Counted from the first letter of the stretch, positions 31,115-39,545 are shown. The stretch is 42,640 nt of DNA from Mesorhizobium escarrei (GCF_935825525.1 NZ_CAKXZT010000115.1:1-42640); one strand, 5' to 3'. Program-made: numbers and translations. The notes: generated by a model from the letters alone, not told the origin.

Positions 31115-31651
31115 ATGAGTGAATCGATAGTGAAAAACGCCACCCGCCTCTGGACCCCGACAGGTTTTAGCGAGGACGAGTGGAGCCATGCCGAGAGCGC
31201 CGACGCACTGTCCGGCAATGGCCGCTTCATCCTGCCGTTGCAGGCGTTTCTCGACCTCGATCCGGCGGTGCGCCGGTCGGCGAAGGAGCGCCTCGGCGTC
31301 CTGCTTCAGCCCGGCGATCAGCTCGAAAAGATCGCGGACCTGCTCGACCAGATGTCGCTGGTCGCGCTGGCCTTCCCGGCTTTCAGTGACGGCCGCTCCT
31401 TCTCCAAGGGCGAACTGCTGCGCAGCCGCTACCGTTTCGAGGGCGCGATCCGCGCCACCGGACAGGTTCTGGTCGACCAGCTTCCGCACATGCTGCGCCT
31501 CGGCTTCGACGAGTTCGAAGTGTCAAATCCAGTGTTGCTGAAACGGCTCGAGGAAGGCCGCACCGGCGGCCTGCCGCTCTCCTATCAGCCGACCGTGAAG
31601 CCGGAGGCCAAAGGTCCCAAATATTCGTGGCGGCGGGTGCGCGCCAGCTGA
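31115..31651 (+). CDS. DUF934 protein, sulfate assimilation operon
   Basis: Protein of 178 residues of the DUF934 family, regularly encoded next to cysH and cysI in proteobacteria. The core is ADLLDQMSLVALAFPAFSDG through RSFSKGELLRSRYRFEGAIRATGQVLVDQLPHMLR (shown here in parts, about 80-128), a soluble alpha/beta sequence with no catalytic motif I can assign. The function is unknown; association with sulfite production suggests an accessory or electron transfer role. The start ATG at 31115 lies 46 bp after the large hairpin, with weak ribosome binding (GGGAATTTCTCG). Whether it is transcribed through the hairpin is uncertain. Confidence 0.88.
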   Translation: MSESIVKNATRLWTPTGFSEDEWSHAESADALSGNGRFILPLQAFLDLDPAVRRSAKERLGVLLQPGDQLEKIADLLDQMSLVALAFPAFSDGRSFSKGELLRSRYRFEGAIRATGQVLVDQLPHMLRLGFDEFEVSNPVLLKRLEEGRTGGLPLSYQPTVKPEAKGPKYSWRRVRAS

Positions 31652-31739
31652 TCGCCTCCGTTTGGGGGGCACATCTGGTCGGACCACATTGCAGATTCTG
31701 TCTTTTATTTTCGGCTTCCGCACCTTAGGATAGGCCCCA

Positions 31740-31760
31740 TTATTTCGCGATCCGAAATAA
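31740..31760. promoter_or_regulatory. 8-bp palindrome upstream of the PfpI gene
   Basis: TTATTTCG-CGATC-CGAAATAA lies 27 bp before the ATG of the PfpI-family gene. It is AT-richer than its surroundings and placed where a regulator could bind near the promoter or leader. No known regulator is suggested by the sequence. Confidence 0.4.
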
Positions 31761-31787
31761 ATGACGCCACCAAGGGAGGAACCGGGA

Positions 31788-32408
31788 ATGGCTGGTAAGA
31801 AGATATTGATGCTCGTTGGCGAGTTCAGCGAGGAATACGAGATTTTCGTCTTTGAACAGGCCATGCATGCGGTTGGTCACACGGTCCATGTCGTGTGCCC
31901 CGACAAGAAGGCGGGCGATATCCTGAAGACGTCGCTGCACGACTTCGAGGGTCACCAGACTTATACGGAAAAGCTCGGCCACGACTACATCCTCAACAAG
32001 ACCTTTGCCGAGGTGAATCCGGCCGAATACGACGCCGTCTATGCGGCAGGCGGGCGCGGCCCGGAATATATCCGCATCGACAAACGCGTGCAGGCGCTGG
32101 TGCGGCATTTCCACGAGACCGGCAAGCCGATCTTCACCATCTGCCACGGCGCCCAGATCCTGATGGCGGTCGACGGCGTGCTGCGTGGCAGGGAGGTCGC
32201 GGCGCTGCAGTATTGCGAGCCGGAAGTCACGCTCGCCGGCGGCACCTACATCGATGTCGCGCCGAGCGGCGCCCATGTCGACGGCAATCTGGTCTCGGCC
32301 AAGGGCTGGCCGGGGCTGGCCGCCTTCATGCGCGAATGCCTGAAAGTGCTCGGCACCGAGATCCGCCACGGCGAGATCCTGATGCGCGACGAACGCAAGG
32401 CGGCTTGA
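31788..32408 (+). CDS. DJ-1/PfpI-family protein
   Basis: Cytoplasmic protein of 206 residues of the class I glutamine amidotransferase-like DJ-1/PfpI superfamily. The nucleophilic-elbow cysteine is in FTICHGAQILMAV (about 118-130), and the partner acidic residue lies in GEFSEEYEIFVF near the N-terminus (about 10-21). The central YAAGGRGPEYIRIDKRVQAL is typical. Members act as deglycases, chaperones or proteases; the sequence does not decide which. The ATG at 31788 has GGGAGGAACCGGGA upstream and begins MAGKKILMLVG; an earlier ATG at 31761 is unlikely. It is convergent with the desaturase gene with a hairpin between them. Confidence 0.88.
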   Translation: MAGKKILMLVGEFSEEYEIFVFEQAMHAVGHTVHVVCPDKKAGDILKTSLHDFEGHQTYTEKLGHDYILNKTFAEVNPAEYDAVYAAGGRGPEYIRIDKRVQALVRHFHETGKPIFTICHGAQILMAVDGVLRGREVAALQYCEPEVTLAGGTYIDVAPSGAHVDGNLVSAKGWPGLAAFMRECLKVLGTEIRHGEILMRDERKAA

Positions 32409-32420
32409 GCTAGATCTTGG

Positions 32421-32451
32421 AAAGCCGCCGCACCTGTGGTGCGGCGGCTTT
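32421..32451. terminator. Bidirectional hairpin terminator
   Basis: AAAGCCGCCGCAC (32421-32433) pairs perfectly with GTGCGGCGGCTTT (32439-32451) over a 5-nt loop, between the convergent PfpI and desaturase genes. The A/T ends give short U-tracts in both directions. Confidence 0.75.
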
Positions 32452-32459
32452 ACAGCGCC

Positions 32460-32482
32460 GCGCGTCCTTTTGGGGGACGCGC
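32460..32482. repeat. GCGCGTCC palindrome
   Basis: GCGCGTCC (32460-32467) pairs with GGACGCGC (32475-32482), preceded by TTTACAGCGCC. The same sequence start, TACAGCGCCGCGCGTCC, appears in the left arm of the element at 12312, so it is another copy of that repeat. It abuts the desaturase stop codon. Confidence 0.75.
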
Positions 32483-32483
32483 T

Positions 32484-33527
32484 TTACGCGGTCATCCGCG
32501 CTTCGCGAAACGACACCAGCTTGCTGCGGCTCTCATCCCACAGCGCCAGCTTGACGCAGCGCAGGCTGTCGAGAAGCGTGACGCGGCCAATTTCGCGCAG
32601 TTCCGGATAGTCCCTCAGGACCTCCTGCAGACGATAGCACGGCACCTTGGCGGAGAGGTGGTGCACGTGATGGACGCCGATATTGCCGGTGAACCAGTTC
32701 AGTACCGGCGGCAGGTCGTAATAGGACGAGCCGTGCAGGGCCGCATGCTGGAACTCCCATTCGGAGTCCTTTGCCCACTCTGTCTCTTCGAACTGGTGCT
32801 GGACATAGAACAGCCAGATGCCGGCGGAACCGGCCAGAACGACGATGGGCAAATGGACGACCAGGAAAGCTTCGAGACCGACGAACCAGACGAGGGCGGC
32901 GGCGGCGACCGCGATGGCCGCGTTGGTGGCCATCGACGACACCCAGGGCGTGAGGCCACCTCGCATCATGCCGACCGGCAGTCTCTGCTCAAAAATGAAA
33001 AGCCAAATGGGGCCGAGGCCGAACATGACGAGCGGATGGCGGTAGAGGCGATAGGCAAGGCGGCCCCGCCAGGACATTTGCCGATATTCCGCGACAGTCA
33101 GCGTCTTGATGTCGCCCGTGCCGCGTTCATCGAGATTGCCGGCGCTGGCGTGATGGGTTGCGTGGGCACGTCGCCAGCAATCGTAAGGCGTCAACGTTAG
33201 GATGCCCAGGCCGCGGCCGATCCAGTCGTCGGCGGTGCGGTTGGCGAAGAAGGAACCGTGGCCGCAATCGTGCTGGATCATGAAGATCCGCACCAGAAAG
33301 CCGGCGGCTGGAAGGATCAGGATCAGACCCCACCAATGGCCATAGGCATAGGCAGCCGAGGACAGTGCCCACAGGGTGGCAAAGGGGATGAGAGTGATGG
33401 CAAGTTCGACGGCGCTGCGCCGCCTGTCAGGTTTCTTGTAGCGCGCCAGGATTTTCAACCAGGCACGCTTGCTGTTCGCCACAGCTTCGGGGGAAATCAT
33501 GTTCATCAGGAAGCATAGACGGACCAT
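32484..33527 (-). CDS. Membrane fatty acid desaturase
   Basis: Di-iron integral-membrane desaturase of about 347 residues, likely introducing double bonds into fatty acyl chains of membrane lipids. All three histidine boxes are present: HDCGHGSFF (about 89-97), HATHHASAGN (about 125-134) and GVHHVHHLSAKVP (about 285-297). Hydrophobic stretches (about 45-85 and 205-240) give four helices. The box spacing fits the delta-12/omega-6 type (DesA-like). The start is uncertain: the ATG at 33527 or ATGs at 33506 and 33500 are possible and none has a strong ribosome binding site. It stands alone, convergent with the PfpI gene. Confidence 0.88.
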   Translation of the reverse strand: MVRLCFLMNMISPEAVANSKRAWLKILARYKKPDRRRSAVELAITLIPFATLWALSSAAYAYGHWWGLILILPAAGFLVRIFMIQHDCGHGSFFANRTADDWIGRGLGILTLTPYDCWRRAHATHHASAGNLDERGTGDIKTLTVAEYRQMSWRGRLAYRLYRHPLVMFGLGPIWLFIFEQRLPVGMMRGGLTPWVSSMATNAAIAVAAAALVWFVGLEAFLVVHLPIVVLAGSAGIWLFYVQHQFEETEWAKDSEWEFQHAALHGSSYYDLPPVLNWFTGNIGVHHVHHLSAKVPCYRLQEVLRDYPELREIGRVTLLDSLRCVKLALWDESRSKLVSFREARMTA

Positions 33528-33662
33528 TCCGTCGCCGCAAGGCAGGCATCACGCAAAGTTACTGCGCGTAATTGACGCGCGACGCGCAAGCGTAAGGTGC
33601 TGCAATGTGGAATGGCATGCTTGGCTTCTGGGCCGGCACGCAACTCAGGCGAATGTATTCGA

Positions 33663-33899
33663 CTACCGCCGGCGGCGATTGGCGGCTACGCTGCCTTCGA
33701 TGCCGTCCAGGCGGTCGAGCAATTCCTTGAAACGGTCGGGAATGTCATTCTCAGTCCGGAACGCCGGCAACGCACGCAGAAAGCGGATCGTAGCCTCGGT
33801 GCCGAACTGGCGCCTGAGGCCGGCCGCGAGCCGTTCACGTCTTTCGGCATCGTTGCGCGCGCCCTTCTTGCCACGGTCGCCATTGTTGCGGGTTGTCAT
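33663..33899 (-). CDS. Small basic hypothetical protein
   Basis: Protein of 78 residues (MTTRNNGDRGKKGARNDAER...), strongly basic at both ends, with a helical middle RRERLAAGLRRQFGTEATIR and NDIPDRFKELLDRLDGIEG. The C-terminal PDRFKELLDRLD is reminiscent of the end of NepR-type anti-sigma factors, but the N-terminal half is not, and no PhyR or EcfG gene is nearby, so I do not assign that function. TAGGATTTTGAA precedes the ATG, giving AGGA at a slightly long spacing. It lies alone between the desaturase and grpE, on the opposite strand to grpE. Confidence 0.5.
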   Translation of the reverse strand: MTTRNNGDRGKKGARNDAERRERLAAGLRRQFGTEATIRFLRALPAFRTENDIPDRFKELLDRLDGIEGSVAANRRRR

Positions 33900-34064
33900 T
33901 TCAAAATCCTATGTCGGCTTCGAAACTCTTCCAGCAGACGAATGGTTCCCGCTTCGCAGCATCTTGGCAACCAAAGCCGACGATTACAGTAAAATTTGAA
34001 TTAATATCGAAAGGTGTTCATGATGCGCCGTCAGAGCCCTGGCGGCCTCTTCAGTATCGCTTGC

Positions 34065-34095
34065 CCCTTGATTTTTGGCCGCCAAACCTCGATAT
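34065..34095 (+). promoter_or_regulatory. Candidate RpoH (heat-shock) promoter of grpE
   Basis: CCCTTGAT (34065-34072), 14 nt, then CCTCGATAT (34087-34095) resembles the alphaproteobacterial RpoH pattern CTTG...CCTATAT. It lies about 37 bp before the grpE start. By-eye assignment only. Confidence 0.4.
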
Positions 34096-34131
34096 CGGGC
34101 ACAAAATCCACATCATTCGAAATGACGGGAA

Positions 34132-34773
34132 ATGGCGATGAGCGACCAGGCAAAAGACGAACGCGCGCCCGATGAAGCCGAGACGACCGGGGCTGCCACC
34201 GACCACACGCAAGGCAGCACCGACGGCGACTATGAAGCGCTTGTGCGTCTGCTGAAGGAAAACGATGAGTTGAAGGATCGCGCGCTTCGCGTCGCAGCCG
34301 AGATGGAGAATCTGCGCCGCCGTACCGCCCGTGACGTCCACGATGCGCGTGCTTATGCGGTCGCCAATTTTGCCCGTGACATGCTGTCGGTATCCGACAA
34401 TCTGCGCCGGGCGCTGGACGCGATCCCGGATGAGGCCAAGGCGTCGGGCGATGCCGGTTTCAAGGCGCTGATCGAGGGCGTCGAACTCACCGAGCGTGCC
34501 ATGCTATCGGCGCTCGAGCGGCACGGAGTGAAGAAGCTCGAGCCGGAAGGCGAGAAATTCGACCCGAATTTCCACCAGGCGATGTTCGAGGTGCCCAATC
34601 CGGAGGTGCCGGCCAACACGGTGGTCCAGGTCGTGCAGCCAGGCTTTTCGATAGGCGAGCGGGTGCTGCGGCCGGCCATGGTCGGCGTTGCCAAGGGCGG
34701 TCCCAAGCATGTGGCTGGTGAAGCGCCGGTCGAGCCAGGGCCGGTGAATGAGCAAGCTGAGAAGGATGCGTAA
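34132..34773 (+). CDS. grpE: Nucleotide exchange factor GrpE
   Basis: Cytoplasmic co-chaperone of 213 residues that releases ADP from DnaK. A disordered acidic N-terminus (about 1-35) is followed by the dimerising coiled-coil (about 36-85, with [20 protein letters not shown]) and the conserved [23 protein letters not shown] stretch in two parts. The C-terminal beta domain (about 140-190) reads [14 protein letters not shown] and [20 protein letters not shown]. The ATG could also be two codons later (34138). It has no hrcA beside it here, unlike the usual hrcA-grpE pair; the candidate RpoH promoter would supply heat control. It is convergent with olsB, with G-rich inverted repeats between. Confidence 0.95.
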   Translation: MAMSDQAKDERAPDEAETTGAATDHTQGSTDGDYEALVRLLKENDELKDRALRVAAEMENLRRRTARDVHDARAYAVANFARDMLSVSDNLRRALDAIPDEAKASGDAGFKALIEGVELTERAMLSALERHGVKKLEPEGEKFDPNFHQAMFEVPNPEVPANTVVQVVQPGFSIGERVLRPAMVGVAKGGPKHVAGEAPVEPGPVNEQAEKDA

Positions 34774-34775
34774 GT

Positions 34776-34895
34776 TAGGGGAGTAGGGGAATAGGGCAGT
34801 ACGGGAGTAGGGAATAACGCTACGCAAGTGGAGCAGGAGCAATTGCCTACTCCGGCCGTTGCCTTCTCTTCCCCTACTCCCCTACTGCCCTACTC
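34776..34895. repeat. Inverted G-rich repeat (GGGGAGTA family) between grpE and olsB
   Basis: TTAGGGGAGTAGGGGAATAG at 34775-34794 continues to GGGAGTAGGG (to about 34812). It is matched inversely by CCCCTACTCCCCTACTGCCC and TACTC at 34871-34895. The reverse complement of the right arm, GAGTAGGGCAGTAGGGGAGT, is nearly the sequence that begins the tandem array at 42571. The arms form a long hairpin directly against the olsB stop. The runs of three to four G could form quadruplexes. Confidence 0.8.
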
Positions 34896-35781
34896 AGGCC
34901 GCGAAGCGCTGGGCTTCCCCGCCATAATAATTGACATAGCGGGCGCCGATCTCCTTGACCGGCATCACCACGAACACGTCGACCGTCGAGAATTCGCGGT
35001 CGATGACGCAGCCGTCGCCGATGCGCGCGCCGACGCGCAGATAGCCCTTGACCAGCGGCGGCATCGCCGCGATCGCGGCCTTGGCGTTGACCGCCTCGAT
35101 TGGCATCAAATCCATGCAGCAGTAGCGCCCGGCGACCGCGCGCACGTCCCAGGCCGAATTCGTCCGGCAGTGATGGGCGAGATAGGTTAGCGCTTCGGCG
35201 TGCGCCGCCGGCACGGTGCCGGGGAACGAGGCGCAACCGGTCATCACGCCGATCCCATAATGGTTGATATAGGCCCAAATACCTTGCCAGAGCGCCTCGA
35301 TGGTGCGCTTCGAGCGGTATTGCGGCAAGACACAGGAACGGCCGAGCTCGAGGAAACGCTGGCCGGGGTGGCGGGCGATAAGATTGGTCAGCTCAAACTC
35401 GCCCTCGGAATAGAAGCCGCCGGCTGCTGCCGCGATTTCCTGCCGCAACAGGCGGTAGGTGCCGACAATGCGGCGATGCTCGGGACCGGACAGCGAGGTG
35501 TCGAAGACGAGCAGATGATCACAGAGCGGATCAAAATGGTCGGCGTCGCGGCGGTCCTGCACCTGAAACAGGGTTTTCCTGGCGCCGAGCTCGTCATAGA
35601 ACACCCGGTAGCGCACTTCCTGCGCGGCGGCGATCTCGGCCTCGTTGCGCGCGAGTCGCACTTCGAGGTTGCCGATACGGCCGAGCGCTTCGCCTTTTAT
35701 GACGGCATCGACGTTGCGCCCGGTGAGCAAAGCACCGCTGGCGTTCGGCCGAGCGTCACATTCCGGCATAACTGTATGCAC
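34894..35781 (-). CDS. olsB: L-ornithine N(alpha)-acyltransferase
   Basis: GNAT-fold acyltransferase of 295 residues that transfers a 3-hydroxyacyl chain from ACP to ornithine, the first step of ornithine lipid synthesis. Family features are EVRYRVFYDELGARK (about 55-69), HLLVFDTSL, GTYRLLRQE (about 107-115), FYSEGEFELTNLI and ELGRSCVLPQYRSKRTIEAL (about 144-163). I chose the GTG at 35781 because AAGGAG lies 8 nt upstream; an ATG four codons later (35769) is the alternative. A Pho-box-like site lies 52 bp upstream. The olsA partner gene is not in the window. The neighbouring hybrid histidine kinase lies on the same strand 165 bp upstream. Confidence 0.92.
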   Translation of the reverse strand: MHTVMPECDARPNASGALLTGRNVDAVIKGEALGRIGNLEVRLARNEAEIAAAQEVRYRVFYDELGARKTLFQVQDRRDADHFDPLCDHLLVFDTSLSGPEHRRIVGTYRLLRQEIAAAAGGFYSEGEFELTNLIARHPGQRFLELGRSCVLPQYRSKRTIEALWQGIWAYINHYGIGVMTGCASFPGTVPAAHAEALTYLAHHCRTNSAWDVRAVAGRYCCMDLMPIEAVNAKAAIAAMPPLVKGYLRVGARIGDGCVIDREFSTVDVFVVMPVKEIGARYVNYYGGEAQRFAA

Positions 35782-35832
35782 GAGTGATTCTCCTTCGAGC
35801 CATCCCTCTTGGCACGGGGATACGGTGTAGGT

Positions 35833-35850
35833 GCAACAGGATTGTGACAG
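35833..35850 (-). promoter_or_regulatory. Candidate Pho box (PhoB site) of olsB
   Basis: Read towards olsB the site is CTGTCAC-AATC-CTGTTGC. It matches the PHO-box layout of two 7-bp CTGTCAT-like repeats with a 4-bp spacer, six of seven in the first and four of seven in the second. Phosphate-starvation control of olsB through PhoB is known in Sinorhizobium, which supports the assignment. Confidence 0.65.
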
Positions 35851-35946
35851 TACCGTGATAAGGCGCTGCGGGCAATACTTCGTCGGCTGGGCAACTCTTC
35901 AACCGGCTATGTTCTGCAGGTAAGCCAGGGAAGGACAGAAGGCGGG

Positions 35947-38235
35947 TCAAGCGGCCATGTGGCCCTCAACCGCATGGACAAGCGCGTCGGGGTCGAGCGG
36001 CTTGGTGACGAAGCCGCTGGCGCCATGGGCGAGCACTGCGTGGCGGGTCTTTTCCTGGCTGTCGGCCGATAGGACCATGATCGGAACCGGCGGCACGGCG
36101 GTTTCCTCCTCGTGCCGGCGGATGGCGGCGATCGCGTCCAGCCCATCCATGACAGGCATGTGCAGGTCCATCAGCACCACGTCGAAGCGGTACTTGTGAT
36201 CGGTGCCGGTGATGGCCTCGACGGCGGCCTTGCCGTTGCCGACCAGTTTCACGCGATGCCCGGCCTTCAGCAGCGTGGCACGGGCAAGCATGGCGTTGAT
36301 GTCGTTATCCTCGGCGATCAGCACGGACAGGCCCCGCCGCCGGCTGCCAGTGGCGCGGGCGGATGGTGCGCCGCGCTTTTCCGGCTGCGGCGGGGTGAGG
36401 GCAGGCACGCTGCTGGTCAAAAGCACGCGAAGCAACGTTTCGCCACGCACCGGCCTTGCCAGAAAGGTGGCGTAGCCGCTGGCGCGGAAGTCGCCCAGCA
36501 TGCCGCGGTCGGTCGGCGCGATCAGTGTGATCGCCTCGCAATCGGCAAAGCCGCCCTGGCGAAGGCGCTTGAGCAACCTGCCGTCGCCTTCCTCCATGGC
36601 CGCATCGACCAAAAGTACGTCACAGCCTTCGGCGAGGGACGCTGCCTGGGCGGCGGTCGCGGCCAGATCGACCTTGCCACCATTGGCGCGGATGGTGCGG
36701 GCGATGGCGTCGGCCTCGATGGCGTTCTTCGACAGGATCACGGCGCGCCGCCCTGACAGCGCATTCTGACGGCTCTGCGGCGGCTCGGTGGCCGATATTG
36801 CCGGGATTTCGAAGACGAATTCCGAACCCTGGCCAAGCCGGCTCGACACCGAGATTGTGCCGCCCATGGCGATCACCAGGCGCCTGGAGATGGCAAGGCC
36901 GAGCCCGGCGCCGCCATGCGCTCGGGTCGAGGTGCCGTCAGCCTGTTCGAATTCCTCGAAGATGCGCTCCATGTCGTCCTCGTGCAGGCCGGGACCGGTG
37001 TCGGTGACGGTGAAGCATATGCGGTCGGTGGTTTCGGTGCGGACACGAGCGATGCTCACCAACACGCCGCCGCTGTCGGTGAACTTGATGGCGTTGCCGA
37101 TGAGGTTTAGCAGCACCTGCCTGACTCTTCCAGGATCGGCTGATATCATCTGCGGCACGTCGGGTTCGACATGGCAGCCAAGGCCGATATTCTTGGCGAA
37201 GGCGCGCGCCGCCAGGAGTTCTACGATGTTGTCGGCGATCTCGCGCACCGACATTGGCTGCGGTTCGGGATCGAAGCGGCCGGCCTCGATCTTGGAATAG
37301 TCGAGCAGGTCCTCGATCAGCGCCAGCAGCGCGCTGGCCGAGGTCGAGATGGCGCCGACATAGGTCCGTTGTTGCGGCGAGAGCCCGGTGTCCGCCAGAA
37401 GCTTAGCCATGCCCATGATGCCGTTCATCGGCGTGCGGATCTCGTGGCTGACGGTGGCGAGGAAGCGCGATTTGGCCTGGCTTGCATATTCGGCTCGCTC
37501 GCGGGCGGTGATCAGCGACGTTTCTGCGTGCTTGCGGGCGGTAATGTCGCGGGCGATGGCGCGATGCGAGACAGCACCGCTCTCCTTGTCGCGCACGGAC
37601 AGTTCGATCCATGAGAACCAGCGCGGGCCGCTCGGTGTGCTAATGGCGACGTCGGTGGAGCTGAGGCATTCATGGTCGGAAAAAGCGGCATCGGGAACGA
37701 TGCCGACGTCGATGCCGAGTTCGGCCAGGGCCCTGCCGGCAAGGTCGCGCTGGTCGGCTCCGACAAGCTCGGCGAAAACCTTGTTGGCATAGACGATGTG
37801 GCCGTCACGGTCGCGATGGACGACGAGATCGCCAAGCGCGTCGATCAGCCCGCGAAAGCGTTCCTCGCTCTCCTGCATCTCCCACACGCGGTCGGCCAGG
37901 CTCTCAACCTCGGCGCGGCTGCGCGCTGCGGTCTCGCCAAGGAGCGCAACCGTGCGACGCTGCGTGCGCCTGGCACGCAGATGCACGGCGAGGCCTGCCA
38001 TGCCAGTCGCCAAAAGGCCGACGGTGATGAAGATCGGCGCGCCGGTCAGATGCGACAGGCCTGCCAGCACGACGATGGCGACGAGCATCAGGAACGGCAG
38101 GCCTTCGCGATTGGCGGCGGGCAATTCAGGCGCCAGCGGCGGCGCCGCGACATGCTGCCGGCTTGGCGCCTCCGGGCCGATCCCGTCGACGCTTTCGGCG
38201 CTCTCCGTTTCTCTGATGCCGGATTCCGTGACCAT
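35947..38235 (-). CDS. Hybrid sensor histidine kinase with PAS and two receiver domains
   Basis: Inner-membrane signalling kinase of 762 residues. Two membrane helices (about 47-85, [20 protein letters not shown] onward) are followed by a PAS domain (about 122-235), then HisKA with the phosphorylated His in [18 protein letters not shown] (about 258-275), and an HATPase domain with N-box [12 protein letters not shown] and G-boxes DTGPGL and [10 protein letters not shown] (about 365-480). A degenerate receiver (about 497-610) keeps DVLLVDAA but lacks the acidic pair and has Arg in place of the late Lys. A complete C-terminal receiver (about 635-757) shows [22 protein letters not shown] and the closing VTKPLDP. 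The signal and the output partner are unknown; it lies upstream of olsB on the same strand. Confidence 0.92.
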   Translation of the reverse strand: MVTESGIRETESAESVDGIGPEAPSRQHVAAPPLAPELPAANREGLPFLMLVAIVVLAGLSHLTGAPIFITVGLLATGMAGLAVHLRARRTQRRTVALLGETAARSRAEVESLADRVWEMQESEERFRGLIDALGDLVVHRDRDGHIVYANKVFAELVGADQRDLAGRALAELGIDVGIVPDAAFSDHECLSSTDVAISTPSGPRWFSWIELSVRDKESGAVSHRAIARDITARKHAETSLITARERAEYASQAKSRFLATVSHEIRTPMNGIMGMAKLLADTGLSPQQRTYVGAISTSASALLALIEDLLDYSKIEAGRFDPEPQPMSVREIADNIVELLAARAFAKNIGLGCHVEPDVPQMISADPGRVRQVLLNLIGNAIKFTDSGGVLVSIARVRTETTDRICFTVTDTGPGLHEDDMERIFEEFEQADGTSTRAHGGAGLGLAISRRLVIAMGGTISVSSRLGQGSEFVFEIPAISATEPPQSRQNALSGRRAVILSKNAIEADAIARTIRANGGKVDLAATAAQAASLAEGCDVLLVDAAMEEGDGRLLKRLRQGGFADCEAITLIAPTDRGMLGDFRASGYATFLARPVRGETLLRVLLTSSVPALTPPQPEKRGAPSARATGSRRRGLSVLIAEDNDINAMLARATLLKAGHRVKLVGNGKAAVEAITGTDHKYRFDVVLMDLHMPVMDGLDAIAAIRRHEEETAVPPVPIMVLSADSQEKTRHAVLAHGASGFVTKPLDPDALVHAVEGHMAA

Positions 38236-38328
38236 GCGGAAACCCTTGCCAGACAGAGATTATGGAAAACTGCGGCGGATTGTTCGAATTTTAGCGGTCC
38301 GCGTGGTTTTTGCCTCTCCGCTCCTAAT

Positions 38329-38362
38329 GCGCGTCGCGTTTGGCCGGCCTCATGCGACGCGC
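38329..38362. repeat. GCGCGTCGC stem-loop
   Basis: GCGCGTCGC (38329-38337) pairs with GCGACGCGC (38354-38362) over a 16-nt loop, in the 241-bp space between the histidine kinase and the oxidoreductase gene. Confidence 0.7.
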
Positions 38363-38380
38363 TTCCGGTTGTTGTTTTTA

Positions 38381-38464
38381 CGCATGTCGTCATCGCAAAA
38401 CCGCTGCACGCCCCTCGGGTCAGGCCCTGGATCAGGCCCGACGGCATGCTTTGCGCGACATGCG
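38381..38464. repeat. CGCATGTCG palindromic repeat element
   Basis: CGCATGTCG (38381-38389) pairs with CGACATGCG (38456-38464), flanking a GC-rich middle that holds further short inverted pieces (CAAAA/TTTG, GGGTCAGGCCC). The ACGCATGTCG...CAAAACCGC wording is that of a widespread rhizobial intergenic repeat. It ends 12 bp before the stop of the oxidoreductase gene. Confidence 0.65.
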
Positions 38465-38476
38465 AGAAGGAAGAGC

Positions 38477-39466
38477 TCACATGTCCACCACCACGCGACC
38501 GCGGATCTTGCCCTCGACGATGTCGTGCGCGGCGTCGATGATGCCATCGAAGCCAATGGTCCTGGACAGGCTGGCGAGCTTCTGGAGGTCGAGGTCCGTG
38601 CCGATGCGGCGCCACGCCTCCATGCGGACCGCTTTTGGCGCCATCACCGAATCGATGCCGAGCAGACAAACGCCGCGCAGGATGAACGGGGCGACGCTCG
38701 CCGGCAGATCCATGCCGCCGGCCAGGCCGCAGGCGGCGACCGCGCCGCCATAGGAGGTCATCGAAAGGACGTTGGCCAGCGTGTGACTGCCGACCGCGTC
38801 GATGCCGCCGGCCCAGCGTTCCTTGGCGAGCGGCTTTGCCGGCTGGGCAAGCTCGTCGCGCGAAATCACTTCTGAAGCACCCAGGTCGGTCAGGTATGGA
38901 CTTTCAGCGCTGCGGCCGGTCGAGGCGATGACGTGATAGCCGAGGCTGGACAGGATCGAAACCGCGACCGAGCCGACGCCGCCGGCCGCGCCCGTCACCA
39001 CGACGGGGCCGCGATCCGGCACGATGCCGTGCCGTTCCAGCGCGATGACGCAAAGCATGGCGGTGTAACCTGCCGTGCCGACCGCCATCGCATCATGCGG
39101 GCTCATGCCCTGGGGCAGCGCCACCAGCCAGTCGCCCTTGACACGGGCGCGCTCGGCATAGGCGCCAAAATGCGTCTCGCCGACGCCCCAGCCGTTCAAA
39201 ATGACCTTGTCCCCCGTGCGCCAGTCGGCATGGGAAGACGAGATGACGGTGCCGGCGAAATCAATGCCCGGCACCAGCGGCCAGCGGCGGATCACCGGCG
39301 CCTTGCCGGATATGGCGAGGCCGTCCTTGTAGTTCACCGTCGTCGCCTCGACGGCGACGGTGACATCGCCTTCCATCAGGTCGGCTTCGGTGAGGTCGGT
39401 GATCGCGACCGACTGCTTCTTCTCGGGGTCGCGCGAAACGAGGATGGCTTTGAAGGTTTCGGGCAT
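38477..39466 (-). CDS. AcuI/YhdH-type quinone oxidoreductase (acrylyl-CoA reductase family)
   Basis: Zinc-independent medium-chain dehydrogenase/reductase of 329 residues. The N-terminal domain shows TTVNYKDGLAISGK (about 43-56) and PGIDFAGTV (about 66-74). The NADP-binding VVTGAAGGVGSVAVSILSSL lies at about 155-174. The SRTIGFDGIIDAAHDIVEGK C-terminal part is typical of YhdH/AcuI, which reduces acrylyl-CoA or related enoyl thioesters with NADPH. The ATG at 39466 has GAGGAGACGAC, an ideal ribosome binding site. It lies 79 bp downstream of lspA on the same strand and could be the last gene of that operon. Confidence 0.9.
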   Translation of the reverse strand: MPETFKAILVSRDPEKKQSVAITDLTEADLMEGDVTVAVEATTVNYKDGLAISGKAPVIRRWPLVPGIDFAGTVISSSHADWRTGDKVILNGWGVGETHFGAYAERARVKGDWLVALPQGMSPHDAMAVGTAGYTAMLCVIALERHGIVPDRGPVVVTGAAGGVGSVAVSILSSLGYHVIASTGRSAESPYLTDLGASEVISRDELAQPAKPLAKERWAGGIDAVGSHTLANVLSMTSYGGAVAACGLAGGMDLPASVAPFILRGVCLLGIDSVMAPKAVRMEAWRRIGTDLDLQKLASLSRTIGFDGIIDAAHDIVEGKIRGRVVVDM

Positions 39467-39545
39467 GTCGTCTCCTCGGGCTTCTTGAATGGGTCACTGT
39501 ATGGCGGCAGAAGGCCAGGTCAATCGCCAGGGCAATCGCCCAGGG

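Noticed and set aside
34132..34773. hrcA or CIRCE element with grpE
   Set aside because: Neither an hrcA gene nor the long CIRCE inverted repeat is present near the gene in this window.
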